Assembly (NCBI GenBank): GCA_963714125.1
Contig: OY970234.1
Span: forward strand, 1,302,001 to 1,366,000
DNA: 64,000 nt
Source: CAWCAW01 sp963714125
Lineage (GTDB): Bacteria > Actinomycetota > Acidimicrobiia > Acidimicrobiales > UBA8190
Reading direction: 5' to 3'
Part shown: piece after piece, positions 50,309 through 58,519 of the stretch
Numbering within the stretch: the first letter of the stretch is position 1
How the letters are laid out: each line of letters starts with the position of its first letter
Translations under genes and position numbers: made by a program
The notes under the pieces: model-generated
What the model was told of the DNA's origin: nothing
Database searches by the model: none
Seen by the model: the letters and a program-made list of their open reading frames with translations, nothing else

Positions 50309-51958
50309 GTGAGTAACGACGCTGACAACAACGAGGGAGGGCCGGTGGACCCCTGGGGTCACGCCGCTGCGGAGCGCGGGTCCACCCCGGCTGCGCCAAC
50401 CGAGCCAACCGAGCCAACCGAGCCAACCGAGCCAACCGAGCCAACGTTCGGGGGTTGGTCCGCCCCCCCGGCGCCCACTGTCCCCCTGGCCCCCACGGCG
50501 CAGGTCCCGGTCGTACCCGTCCCGGACGGAGCCGTCCCACCCCAGTTCCCCCCGCCCCCACCCCCGTGGACGCCCTCGAGCCCTGCGGGCGCTTTCCCAG
50601 GAGGAAGTTGGGGATCGGGCCAGATGCCCCCGCCTCCGCCCCCGCCGGGGACCACGTACTCCCCCTACGCCTCTCCGCCCCAGCCTTACGCGGCGCCCAC
50701 GCGCCCACCGCTGGGGAGCCGGACATTCGCCACCATCGCCGCCGTCCTCGCCATCGCGGCGGCCGGCGTGGTGGGTGCGGGCGCCGAATACGCCGTCAAC
50801 CACCACTCGAGTACCACGGAAGGTCTGGGCAACTCGCCGTCGACCGGAGTGGGCAACACGGGGACGGGATCGGGCGACACCGGCGGTACGGGAAACACGG
50901 GACTCGGATCCGGAGATTCCGGGAGCGGTAACACCGGAACGGGATCTGGGAGCACCGGTACGGGTTCGGCCAACGACGCGCCCGTCGACGTGAACACCGC
51001 CGCCATCGCCGCCAAGGTCGACCCCGGTCTCGTCGACATCGACACCACGCTGGCCGGCGGGGGAGCGGCCGCCGGCACCGGCATGGTGCTGACATCCGCG
51101 GGTTTGGTGCTCACCAACAACCACGTCATCGAAAACGCCACCACCATCACGGCGGAGATCGTGGGGACCTCGCGCAAGTTCACGGCCAACGTCATCGGCT
51201 ATTCCGTCACTGACGACGTGGCTTTGCTCCAGCTGCAGAATGCTTCGGGTCTCCAGACCATCACGACGGCAAACTCGTCCTCCGTCACGGCCGGCCAGGC
51301 GGTGGTGGCCATCGGTAACGCCGGTGGCACGGGCGGCCTTCCGTCGGCGGTGGCGGGCCGGGTCACTGCCCTTGATCAGACCATCACGGCCGGCGATTCG
51401 GGCACGTTGCCCGAGACGCTCCACGGGATGTTCGAGACCGACGCCGACATCCAGCCCGGAGACTCCGGTGGTCCCATGGTGAACGTCTCGGGCCAGGTGA
51501 TCGGGATGGACACCGCCGCTGCGGTCCAAAGTGGTTTCGGCCAGTCCGCCACCGACGAGGGCTACGCCATCACCATCAACCAGGCTCTGACTCTGGTCAA
51601 CGAGATCAAGAGCGGCAAGTCGAGCTCGACCATCTCCATCGGCGCCCGAGCGGTACTTGGTGTCGAGGTGTCCGACGGGTCGGATTCTTCGAATGGTTTC
51701 GGCGACTCGGGCGACGGATCCGGGGTGGCGGGTGCCTATGTGAGCTCGGTGGAGTCAGGCAGTGCAGCTGACAATGCGGGGATCGGCGCCGGCGACACCA
51801 TCGTGTCGGTCAACGGTTCGACCGTATCGTCGGCCGAAGACCTGAGCAACGACCTGATCCATTTCTCCCCCGGTGCGTCTGTCACCGTCGGGTGGGTGGA
51901 TGGGGCCGGGACGTCACACACCGCCACCGTGCAACTCACCCCCGGCCCGCCGCTCTGA
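50309..51958 (+). CDS. HtrA/DegP-type membrane-anchored serine protease with PDZ domain
   Basis: A 549-residue protein. Residues 1-130 are a disordered Pro-rich cytoplasmic tail including five PTE units. One membrane helix follows (about 143-165), then a Gly/Thr/Ser linker with GTGSG-like repeats, then a trypsin-like domain. The catalytic triad is His272 (TNNHVIEN), Asp303 (TDDVALLQL) and Ser386 (QPGDSGGPM). A PDZ domain fills about 450-545. The layout matches actinobacterial HtrA/PepD proteases that handle envelope stress. GTG 50309 is preceded by GGAGGCGACGAGG. Confidence 0.92.
   Translation: MSNDADNNEGGPVDPWGHAAAERGSTPAAPTEPTEPTEPTEPTEPTFGGWSAPPAPTVPLAPTAQVPVVPVPDGAVPPQFPPPPPPWTPSSPAGAFPGGSWGSGQMPPPPPPPGTTYSPYASPPQPYAAPTRPPLGSRTFATIAAVLAIAAAGVVGAGAEYAVNHHSSTTEGLGNSPSTGVGNTGTGSGDTGGTGNTGLGSGDSGSGNTGTGSGSTGTGSANDAPVDVNTAAIAAKVDPGLVDIDTTLAGGGAAAGTGMVLTSAGLVLTNNHVIENATTITAEIVGTSRKFTANVIGYSVTDDVALLQLQNASGLQTITTANSSSVTAGQAVVAIGNAGGTGGLPSAVAGRVTALDQTITAGDSGTLPETLHGMFETDADIQPGDSGGPMVNVSGQVIGMDTAAAVQSGFGQSATDEGYAITINQALTLVNEIKSGKSSSTISIGARAVLGVEVSDGSDSSNGFGDSGDGSGVAGAYVSSVESGSAADNAGIGAGDTIVSVNGSTVSSAEDLSNDLIHFSPGASVTVGWVDGAGTSHTATVQLTPGPPL
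50395..50446 (+). repeat. 9-bp tandem repeat in the protease gene
   Basis: The unit GCCAACCGA is repeated about five times in a row, encoding repeated Pro-Thr-Glu in the cytoplasmic tail. Such in-frame repeats can change copy number by slippage without breaking the gene. Confidence 0.85.
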
Positions 51959-52151
51959 TCACGTCTCACCCCTAACACCCCCCACGACTCTGGGGCCGCC
52001 GAGGCGCACCTGCCTGGCGTCTCGGCGCCCCCGGAGTTGGATCCGCTCTTGTGATCGCGTTCCCCAGCTCCTGTTGGCGAAACGTTGAGATGGACATGAT
52101 TCGACGTTGATCCCCCGGGCGCACGATCCGGACAGCGACAAGGGGGGAATC

Positions 52152-52313
52152 ATGAAGGCACGGGCGCATTTGCCGAAGCTGCACATCATCACCAACCCGA
52201 AGCAACGAGACGTGCTCATAGGAGAGTCCGACTCCTCCACTGAGGGCGAGCCGGCCGACATCATTCCCATCTCGCTGCACAGTTCTTACCTGGCGCACCC
52301 TTCCCAGTCTTAG
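52152..52313 (+). CDS. small orphan ORF with strong ribosome-binding site
   Basis: A 53-residue ORF starting MKARAHLPKLHIITNPKQR and rich in Ser, Ile and Pro. AGGGGGG lies 5 bases before ATG 52152, one of the best ribosome-binding sites in this part of the window. No similarity is recognised. It ends 34 bp before the IS3-family element. It might be a complete small peptide gene or a remnant. A lasso-peptide reading was considered and rejected. Confidence 0.4.
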   Translation: MKARAHLPKLHIITNPKQRDVLIGESDSSTEGEPADIIPISLHSSYLAHPSQS

Positions 52314-52377
52314 GGCCCGTTCTGGCCGCTAGGGCCGGCATGGCGGTTGAGGTTCCCCAGAAAAAGTGGACACCTTC

Positions 52378-52671
52378 TCAGGCGGCTCGAGCCGCTCTGA
52401 TCGACGATAGTTCGAAGTTGATAGGGCTCATGTAGCCGATCTTCGAGTACCTCCTTTGGCGGTTGTAGTAGTCCATGAACCAGGTGATGCCGCGGGTGAG
52501 CTCCTCGAGAGTTGCGAAGCCGTGGCGGTAATAGAACTCATGCTTGAAGATCGACCAGAAGGATTCGGCGGTGGCATGGTCGAAGCACGATCCGGTCTTG
52601 CCCATAGAACGCACGAGCCGATGTTTCGTGCACAGGTCGACGACTGACCGAGCGGTGAATTGACCGAATTC
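52378..52671 (-). pseudogene. 3' part of IS3-family transposase OrfB
   Basis: C-terminal half of the rve/DDE integrase domain: GQFTARSVVDLCTKHRLVRS, then the catalytic Glu region HATAESFWSIFKHEFYYRH, and FMDYYNRQRRYSKIGYMSP at the end. It begins at the GAATTC where the IS30 element was inserted. The reading frame continues exactly from the other half at 54103-54708. Confidence 0.88.
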
Positions 52672-54064
52672 AACTGGTCGAAACAACACCCGCTTCTTGA
52701 AGAGACAGTAGGCGGTCGTTGAAGGCCTCGGCGGGTGTCTTCCATCCGAGCGTCTTGCGAGGCCGCGTGTTCAGCGCGTGTGCGACGGCTTCCACCTCCT
52801 CCGCCGACCAACGTGACAAGTCGGTGCCTTTCGGAAAATACTGGCGGAGCAGTCCGTTGGTGTTCTCGTTCGTGCCGCGCTGCCATGGTGATTGCGGGTC
52901 AGCGAAGAAGACCGGGATCCCGGTCTCGACCTTGAACTGAGCGTGCGCGGACATCTCCTTGCCGCGGTCCCAAGTGAGTGATCGCACCAGCTGCTCTGGC
53001 AGCGCGGCCATCGAATTGGCGAGAGCGTTCTTCATCGTGATAGCGCCGTAGCCGGCGAGCGCCGGGCCGTTGTGCACCGTTTCCTTGTGCCGGTAGCCCT
53101 CCTCTCGGGGGAGGTGGACGAGCACGGTGTAACGAGTCGTGCGCTCGACGACGGTGCCAATCGCGGAGCGCTCGAGGCCAATGAGCAGATCGCCCTCCCA
53201 GTGCCCCGGAACGGCACGATCTTCGACCTCGGGCGGCCGTTCACTGATCAGCGTTTCGGGGGTGACGTGCGCCCAAGTCTTGCGACGGGAGCGCTCTCGA
53301 GGTGCTCGCAGCGCACGACCCGTGCGCAGGCACCAGACGAGCTCGCGCTTCAGTGCGCCACGCCCTTCGATGTAGAGCGACTGGTAGATCGCCTCGTGGC
53401 TGATCCGCATCGTTACATCATTGGGGAAGTCGAGCTTGATCCGATGCGCGATCTGCTCGGGACTCCAGGCCCGTACCCACGCCCTGTCCTTTCGGTGGGG
53501 CTTGTTGTTGCCCGTCCATCGCGGTGGTCGAGGACCGGCCACCACCGAGCCGTCCGGTCTGGTGATCTCCCCCGACAGCCGCTCCTGCACATAGGTGCGC
53601 AGCGCAGGGTTCGTGACCATCTTCGCTTTCTTCGGACGCTTTGCCGTGAGCTCGGCCTTCCACTGGGCAACCGACGCTCGGTAGTCGGCCTTGCCGCCAC
53701 GGGTTGCAGCATTGCGGCGCAGCTCACGAGAGATCGTGGACGGACTGCGGCCGATGGTGCGGGCGATTTGTCGCACCCCCGCGCCCTTGGCCCTCAACAG
53801 AGCGATCTCCTCGCGTTCAGGAAACGAGAGGTAGCGGCCAGACAACGGCTCCAGGTCGAAGGGCGGCATGCCGCCGGCGTTGTGGAACCAACGCTGGCCG
53901 ACCGGCTGCGAGGCGCCGACAGCAGCAGCCGCCTCGATAGGCAGAAGTCCCTTCGCGATCTCCATCCAGAACAGTCGCTCGGTCTCGCGCGGGTGTGGTG
54001 GATGCCCCGGCGATCGCATTGCGGGCCGCACTGCACGATCTGCTGCTTGCTGACGACGAACCAT
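52670..54064 (-). CDS. IS30-family transposase
   Basis: A 464-residue transposase. The N-terminal helix-turn-helix is SFPEREEIALLRAKGAGVRQ with RTIGRSPSTISRELRRN. The DDE catalytic domain has HWEGDLLIGLERSAIGTVVE, then TWDRGKEMSAH, and SPWQRGTNENTNGLLRQYFP with the final Glu. ATG 54064 follows GGAGGT by five bases. The stop codon TGA is formed from the last base of the element and the first bases of the GAATTC target, so the reading frame ends only because of where it landed. It appears intact. Confidence 0.95.
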   Translation of the reverse strand: MVRRQQAADRAVRPAMRSPGHPPHPRETERLFWMEIAKGLLPIEAAAAVGASQPVGQRWFHNAGGMPPFDLEPLSGRYLSFPEREEIALLRAKGAGVRQIARTIGRSPSTISRELRRNAATRGGKADYRASVAQWKAELTAKRPKKAKMVTNPALRTYVQERLSGEITRPDGSVVAGPRPPRWTGNNKPHRKDRAWVRAWSPEQIAHRIKLDFPNDVTMRISHEAIYQSLYIEGRGALKRELVWCLRTGRALRAPRERSRRKTWAHVTPETLISERPPEVEDRAVPGHWEGDLLIGLERSAIGTVVERTTRYTVLVHLPREEGYRHKETVHNGPALAGYGAITMKNALANSMAALPEQLVRSLTWDRGKEMSAHAQFKVETGIPVFFADPQSPWQRGTNENTNGLLRQYFPKGTDLSRWSAEEVEAVAHALNTRPRKTLGWKTPAEAFNDRLLSLQEAGVVSTS

Positions 54065-54102
54065 CCAACACCTCCGCAATAGAGGTGTTGCGACGATCGG
54101 TT
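52672..54102 (-). mobile_element. IS30-family insertion sequence inside the IS3 transposase gene
   Basis: A 1431-bp element. Its ends read AACTGGTCGAAACAACACC (left) and AACCGATCGTCGCAACACC (right, reverse complement), matching at about three quarters of positions. It is bracketed by GAATTC at 52666-52671 and 54103-54108, a direct repeat and the probable target duplication. IS30 elements usually duplicate 2-4 bp, so part of the six may be chance or hot-spot sequence. Confidence 0.85.
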
Positions 54103-54708
54103 GAATTCGCCTTGCGATCCCCGGTCGGTGTGGAACTTCACCCCTGCGCACGTGAAGCGTCGGACGAATACGGCGCCGGCCAGAGCCTCTTCAACCAGCT
54201 CTTTTCGCATGTGGTTGGCCACGGCGAATCCGAGGACGCGTCCGGAGTGCTCGTCACGGATGGCACAGAGGTAGGCGGGGCCTTCGCCTGTGGTCATGTA
54301 CGTGATGTCCGAGGTCCACACGCGGTCCAGCGCCCCCTGGTCGAAGTGGCGGTTGACGAGGTCGTCGGGGAACACGGCCTCGTGATCGGCGATGGTGGTG
54401 ACCACCTTGAAGCTCCGAGGACTAATCCCTTCGATGCCGAGCGCCTTCATGCGACGCTGGACGGTGTTCTCGGACACCGCCGTGCCGGCGTCTTTGAGCT
54501 CTGCGGTGATGCGAGGAGCGCCGTAGGTGCCCGTAGAGCCCTGGTGGGCGGCCACGATGGCGGCATCGAGGGCACCGCGACGCACCTCGGAGGGCTTTTG
54601 TGCTGCGGACCGGTCGTTCTTGCGCCAGCGGTAGAAGCCCGAGGACGAGACTCCGAGGAGTCGGGCCATGCGGGTGATCTCGAAGTGCGCGCACTCCGCC
54701 TCCATCAA
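54103..54708 (-). pseudogene. 5' part of IS3-family transposase OrfB
   Basis: N-terminal half of OrfB: MARLLGVSSSGFYRWRK, then HQGSTGTYGAPRITAELKD, the first catalytic Asp in VWTSDITYMTTGEG and the second in FHTDRGSQ. It breaks at GEF, where IS30 was inserted; beyond that the frame runs into IS30 sequence. It overlaps the end of OrfA, so the OrfAB fusion would normally be made by a -1 frameshift. Confidence 0.9.
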
Positions 54709-55025
54709 CGCAAACCGATCCTGTTTGGTTGACCCTTGGCGAAGTACGCGGCCGCTTTTCCCAGGAACTCAAGATCCTTTTCCTGCTCATGGACCTGTTT
54801 TCTGAGGGCGAGGAGCTCGGCACGTTCAGCGGCGCTGAGCGGCTCGGCGTCAGTCCCTTTGGCCGCTTCGATGCGACGACGCTCGTCTCGGACCCAGCTG
54901 TAGAGGCTGGCCTCGTTGAGACTCAGCTCACGAGCCACTTCGGCAACGCTTCGATCAGAGTCGATGACCCTGTGCGCGGCCTCGACCTTGTATTCGGTCG
55001 TGAATCTTCGTCTGCTCGGTGACAT
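54705..55025 (-). CDS. IS3-family transposase OrfA
   Basis: A 106-residue protein with a helix-turn-helix (RRRFTTEYKVEAAHRVI, then SVAEVARELSLNEASLYSWV) and a C-terminal leucine zipper (AELLALRKQVHEQEKDLEFL). This is the DNA-binding subunit of IS3 transposase. It is intact, but OrfB is split, so the element should no longer transpose on its own. Confidence 0.92.
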   Translation of the reverse strand: MSPSRRRFTTEYKVEAAHRVIDSDRSVAEVARELSLNEASLYSWVRDERRRIEAAKGTDAEPLSAAERAELLALRKQVHEQEKDLEFLGKAAAYFAKGQPNRIGLR

Positions 55026-55089
55026 AAGAACATCCTTCCGCGAGCCTCATGCTCGCATAGCGGATGTCCACAATTCTTGGGGAGCCTCA

Positions 55090-55306
55090 GGTTGCATCTC
55101 GTGTCGTCACCGAGTGCAATGCGGTCAAAAACCGAATGCACCTCGACCCGCAGCCTCCCCCGGGCAGCTCACGCGGACAAGAGGTGGAGCGGGCCCTGCG
55201 TCTCGGTGCGGAGATAGTCGACGACCGTAGGCAGGACACCACCGGCTAGGTCGTGCTGGCCGATCCCGATGGCAATGAGTTCTGCATCGAGCACGCAGAC
55301 GACTAG
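55090..55306 (+). pseudogene. 3' remnant of a glyoxalase/VOC-family gene
   Basis: The frame after the IS3 right end encodes NRMHLDPQPPPGSSRGQEVE, then ALRLGAEIVDD and, after an in-frame TAG at 55247-55249, VVLADPDGNEFCIEHADD. This is the C-terminal half of a VOC/glyoxalase-like protein, where the TAG replaces the usual Trp before VVLADP. The 5' half is absent, and sequence on the other side of the IS does not supply it. The fragment is dead on two counts. Confidence 0.75.
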
Positions 55307-55415
55307 TGGCGGATTCGGCTCAGGGACGCCGGTCAGCACTCCCGATTACGTGCCGCCGTGCCGTCCAGGCGATTGAGCCCAACCAAGGTGCATCTTTGCC
55401 CACCGCTGAGTTGGT

Positions 55416-56066
55416 TTACTCACCGCTCCAGGCGAATAGCGAGTTCGCGCCAACTAGCCGTTCCGGATAAAACCATGAGGGCTTGGATGGTATTAGACAG
55501 CTTGGTAGATATGTTGAGCCATCGCCGTAGTCACTGAGAATCGTGCCGCCTCCATTTGGCAGAACAATGCTCACCTGTACCGGTCGCGGATCTGGTCCAC
55601 ACCAGTTCTGCCAGAACACCGGAGTCACATTCGCTTCACCTACTCCGGGTTCCATCGTGACGTTGATCGCGCCATGATCCTGAGATGCCTCGCCCGCGAT
55701 CACCATGCCCGTTTTACTCACGAGCTGGAGGGTTGAAAAGGCTCTGAGTTCGCATGCATTGGCTGACTTGTTGGTCACCGACAACAGTCCTCCGCTCAGT
55801 CCAGGGTCTGCGCGCGTCGTGGAGACTGACGCCTTCAGTTCCGAGCTGTTGCAGCTCCGCAATTCACTCGGGGTGGGACCTGGCTTAGCGCTGCCCGCGG
55901 TAGCGCTTGGGGACCGTAGCGGCCTCATCGTCGCATTCCGACCCGTGAACGCACCAGCAATAACGAGCAGAGCTGCGCCCGAGCCGATAACGACTGCCAG
56001 GAGCAAGCCGTTCAGCGCCCAACGGGGTCTGATTGAGCGGTTCCCCGCTTTCGTGGTTACTTCCAT
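55416..56066 (-). CDS. DUF4232-like exported or membrane-anchored protein
   Basis: A 216-residue protein with one N-terminal hydrophobic segment (ALNGLLLAVVIGSGAALLVIAG) and an outer domain resembling DUF4232: LRSCNSSELKASVSTTRADPGLSGG, then LLSVTNKSANACELRAFSTLQLV. Actinobacterial DUF4232 proteins are secreted or lipid-anchored with unknown role. ATG 56066 is chosen; ATG 56096 and 56156 are in frame. The upstream region is AT-richer than the chromosome average here. Confidence 0.7.
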   Translation of the reverse strand: MEVTTKAGNRSIRPRWALNGLLLAVVIGSGAALLVIAGAFTGRNATMRPLRSPSATAGSAKPGPTPSELRSCNSSELKASVSTTRADPGLSGGLLSVTNKSANACELRAFSTLQLVSKTGMVIAGEASQDHGAINVTMEPGVGEANVTPVFWQNWCGPDPRPVQVSIVLPNGGGTILSDYGDGSTYLPSCLIPSKPSWFYPERLVGANSLFAWSGE

Positions 56067-56716
56067 ATGTCGGGGAGGTGATTCTAGGAGAACCATATTT
56101 GGGTACGGATTATAGCTCTTGGTGCTGCTGACCCGTCGTGAGAAGGCGGACAACACCTCGTCCGATCGACGTACGCAAGCCCGACTGCCGGATGGTCCAA
56201 AGCCAACAGGGTGCCTACGGAAACCCTGGTGGTATGGGCTGCTGTTTGAGATCGGCTCGATCTCTCGAGCGGGTAAGTCGATACGAACTCGGTGAGTGTT
56301 AGGAGCGTGAATCCTGCGAAAGCCCGCAAGTTGGCGTGGTCAACAAGAGTCGCTTGGTCCGTCACGGTCGCACTTCTTGTGGCTCGTACTTGGATAGAGG
56401 CCGGACCCTGGCTGGCTTTCGTAGCTCTCGCTGTTGAGGTTTGATTGTCGGACTAGTAATAGGTAGGCGGCCCACGGCGCCGACATGAAGCGACGCAATA
56501 ACAAGGAACAGGTCGAGACAAAACGACGGCCCGAGGTCACAGTCCCCCTGGACCAGCCTTCAATGTGGCACAGGCCCCCTTAAGGGGGCCTGTGCCATCG
56601 CTCGCAATCACCCGGTCCAGGATCCCGAGGGTCTGTTGTTGCGCACGCAATCCAACGATTATGTGCGATCCGATCCCTTGACGAGCGGCGAACCCAAAGC
56701 CCGACCGACGAGCCTT
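56067..56716. other. 650-bp stretch without a convincing gene
   Basis: Open frames exist on the minus strand (56084-56365, 56340-56540) but have no good start sites, no recognisable motifs and lower GC than the neighbours. The only clear structure is the 32-bp palindrome at 56566-56597. Confidence 0.5.
56566..56597. terminator. perfect 32-bp palindrome, bidirectional terminator-like
   Basis: TGGCACAGGCCCCC and GGGGGCCTGTGCCA pair perfectly around TTAA. There is no T run on either side. It could be a terminator left from a lost gene or a processing stem; no flanking gene ends close to it. Confidence 0.55.
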
Positions 56717-56929
56717 CTATTGGTCGGTATAGCCAGCTACCCGAAGCAGCTCAGGAAGAGCCGATTCGTGGCCTTGGAGAATTGAGTCCACTGCCGCCCG
56801 CCATGCGTCATTGCCGCCAGGCCCATCGGAGAGGTCCATGGAATCCGGAGGAGCCAACACGGCTCTCGACTCCACGCACCGGCGGCAGGCATAAGCTCCA
56901 ACCTGGTTCAGAAACCGGTTGAGCGGCAT
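56717..56929 (-). pseudogene. small gene split by the IS256-family element (main part)
   Basis: A 70-residue frame starting MPLNRFLNQVGAYACRRCVE with one CxxC, ending LLRVAGYTDQ. GGAGGAG lies 4 bases before ATG 56929, so this part may still be translated. Joining across the IS256-type element (one copy of its direct repeat removed) extends the frame upstream in phase to a GTG at 58621 (QDYCDWSYGPLTEK), giving about 89 residues. The insertion thus seems to have split a small gene of unknown function. Confidence 0.55.
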
Positions 56930-57052
56930 GGACTCCTCCACCTTCTCGGTTGACGTCCCTCCGAGTGGTGTAGAAGCCGGGTCCCCCAACTGAAGGGGCC
57001 ACCGGGTGATCTTCGGTGTGTAAGTCCAATCACCCACCGAAGGAGACACCCG

Positions 57053-58291
57053 ATGACCCTTTACCAGTCTGACGTGCTGGAGCTACTGGACGTGATCCGC
57101 TCCGGCGGCGACATCGATGCCATCCGCAAGGGTGCCGAGCTCGTTTACCAGGCACTCATCGAGGCCGAGGCGGCCGAGCACATTGGTGCCGCTGTCTACG
57201 AGCGCACCGAGACCCGCACCACGCAGCGAAACGGCCACCGTCACCGGACCTTGGCGACCAAGGCGGGCGATCTCGAGCTCAAGATCCCAAAGCTACGCAC
57301 CGGGACGTTCTTCCCGTCTCTGCTCGAGCGCCGGCGTCGCATCGACCGGGCCCTGTTCGGCGTGGTCATGGAGGCCTATGTCCACGGTGTCTCGACCCGC
57401 AAAGTCGACGACCTTGTGGTGGCCCTGGGCGTCGACACCGGCATCTCGAAGTCCGAGGTGAGCCGCATCTGTGGTGAGCTCGACGAGGAGCTGGCGGCGT
57501 TTCGAGACCGCCGCCTCGACCACGTCGAGTTCCCCTACGTGTTTCTCGATGCCACCTACCTCAAAGGTCGAGTGGCGCATCAGGTGGTATCGCGGGCCGT
57601 GGTGGTGGCCACCGGCGTCACCACCGACGGCGGGCGTGAGGTGCTCGGCTGTGCCGTGGGTGACTCCGAAGACGCGGCGTTTTGGACCGAGTTCCTGCGA
57701 TCATTGCGGGCCCGGGGCTTGGCCGGCGTGCGCCTGGTGATTTCAGACCAGCACCTGGGCCTCAAAGCAGCCGTCGAGGCGGTCATGGTCGGTTCAGCGT
57801 GGCAACGGTGTCGGGTCCATTTCATGAGAAACGTCCTGGCCCGGGTGTCTCGTTCGAACACCCACATGGTCATCGCCGCCATCCAAACGATCTTCGCCCA
57901 GCCCGATGCCCACGCCGTGCGCGACCAGTTCGACCGGATCGCCTCGACCCTGCGGGGCCAGTTCCCAGATGTGGCGGTCATGCTCGACGCCGCCAAGGAG
58001 GACCTCCTGGCCTTCTCGGCGTTCCCCGAGTCGCACTGGCGCAAGGTGTGGTCTACCAACCCCTTGGAACGGGTTCATCGCGAGATCAAGCGGCGCACCG
58101 ATGTGGTGGGGGTATTCCCCAATGACGCCGCGGTCACCCGGCTGGTGACGGCGGTGGTGGTGGAGACCCACGACGAGTGGCAGGTGGCCGAACGGCGCTA
58201 TCTGTCGGAGACCTCGATGGCCCAGCTCCGCAGACTCGAATCCGTGGCCGTCGTGGCCCCACCACGAACGCGCAAACGCCTGGCCAGCTGA
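57053..58291 (+). CDS. IS256-family (mutator-type) transposase
   Basis: A 412-residue transposase that appears intact. The DDE residues lie in VFLDATYLKGR, VISDQHLGLKAA and NPLERVHREIKRRT; CRVHFMRNVLARV between them is a family signature. The N-terminus holds RNGHRHRTLATKAGDLELKIPKLR. ATG 57053 has GAAGGAGA upstream. The transposase could still mobilise this element. Confidence 0.95.
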   Translation: MTLYQSDVLELLDVIRSGGDIDAIRKGAELVYQALIEAEAAEHIGAAVYERTETRTTQRNGHRHRTLATKAGDLELKIPKLRTGTFFPSLLERRRRIDRALFGVVMEAYVHGVSTRKVDDLVVALGVDTGISKSEVSRICGELDEELAAFRDRRLDHVEFPYVFLDATYLKGRVAHQVVSRAVVVATGVTTDGGREVLGCAVGDSEDAAFWTEFLRSLRARGLAGVRLVISDQHLGLKAAVEAVMVGSAWQRCRVHFMRNVLARVSRSNTHMVIAAIQTIFAQPDAHAVRDQFDRIASTLRGQFPDVAVMLDAAKEDLLAFSAFPESHWRKVWSTNPLERVHREIKRRTDVVGVFPNDAAVTRLVTAVVVETHDEWQVAERRYLSETSMAQLRRLESVAVVAPPRTRKRLAS

Positions 58292-58306
58292 GCCATCCTG
58301 GAGGCC

Positions 58307-58519
58307 GTGAAGGCCTCCTTCAACGACCACGTCATCACCATCCGGCCGGTGCACACCGAGTCCGGTCGCGTCGCAGCGCCGGGAACCCACGGCTTCATCC
58401 TCCGCGTCCTCACCGACCCCGATGAGCGCTACGTGGCTGAGCTCTATCTGGACGTAGCGCCTGACGATGGCGCCACGGAACTCACCGTTTTGCTCCCACT
58501 CGACTTCGACGTCGTGTAG
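58307..58519 (+). CDS. small passenger ORF inside the IS256-type element
   Basis: A 70-residue ORF (KASFNDHVITIRPVHTESGR, ending DFDVV) between the transposase stop and the right inverted repeat. Third-position GC bias looks coding, and a GGAGG lies just before GTG 58307, though closer than ideal. The sequence is acidic and beta-like. No homology is recognised, so whether it helps transposition, or is cargo, is unknown. Confidence 0.5.
   Translation: MKASFNDHVITIRPVHTESGRVAAPGTHGFILRVLTDPDERYVAELYLDVAPDDGATELTVLLPLDFDVV

Larger units (their letters stand above)
52348..55089 (-). mobile_element. IS3-family insertion sequence, split by an IS30-family element
   Basis: Terminal inverted repeats start TGAGGTTCCCCA (left) and TGAGGCTCCCCA (right, reverse complement), each followed by GTGGACA. 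The element is flanked by a 3-bp direct repeat GGT at 52345-52347 and 55090-55092, the target duplication typical of IS3. It encodes OrfA and OrfB. Without the inserted IS30 it would be about 1.3 kb, normal for IS3. Confidence 0.9.

Noticed and set aside
50255..51529. 424-codon minus-strand frame opposite the HtrA-type protease
   Set aside because: Low-complexity Gly/Arg sequence produced by the repeats of the real gene.
52152..52313. Lasso-peptide precursor
   Set aside because: A Gly followed by Glu seven residues on would allow a ring, but the usual Thr before the core, a leader motif and any cyclase or protease genes are missing.
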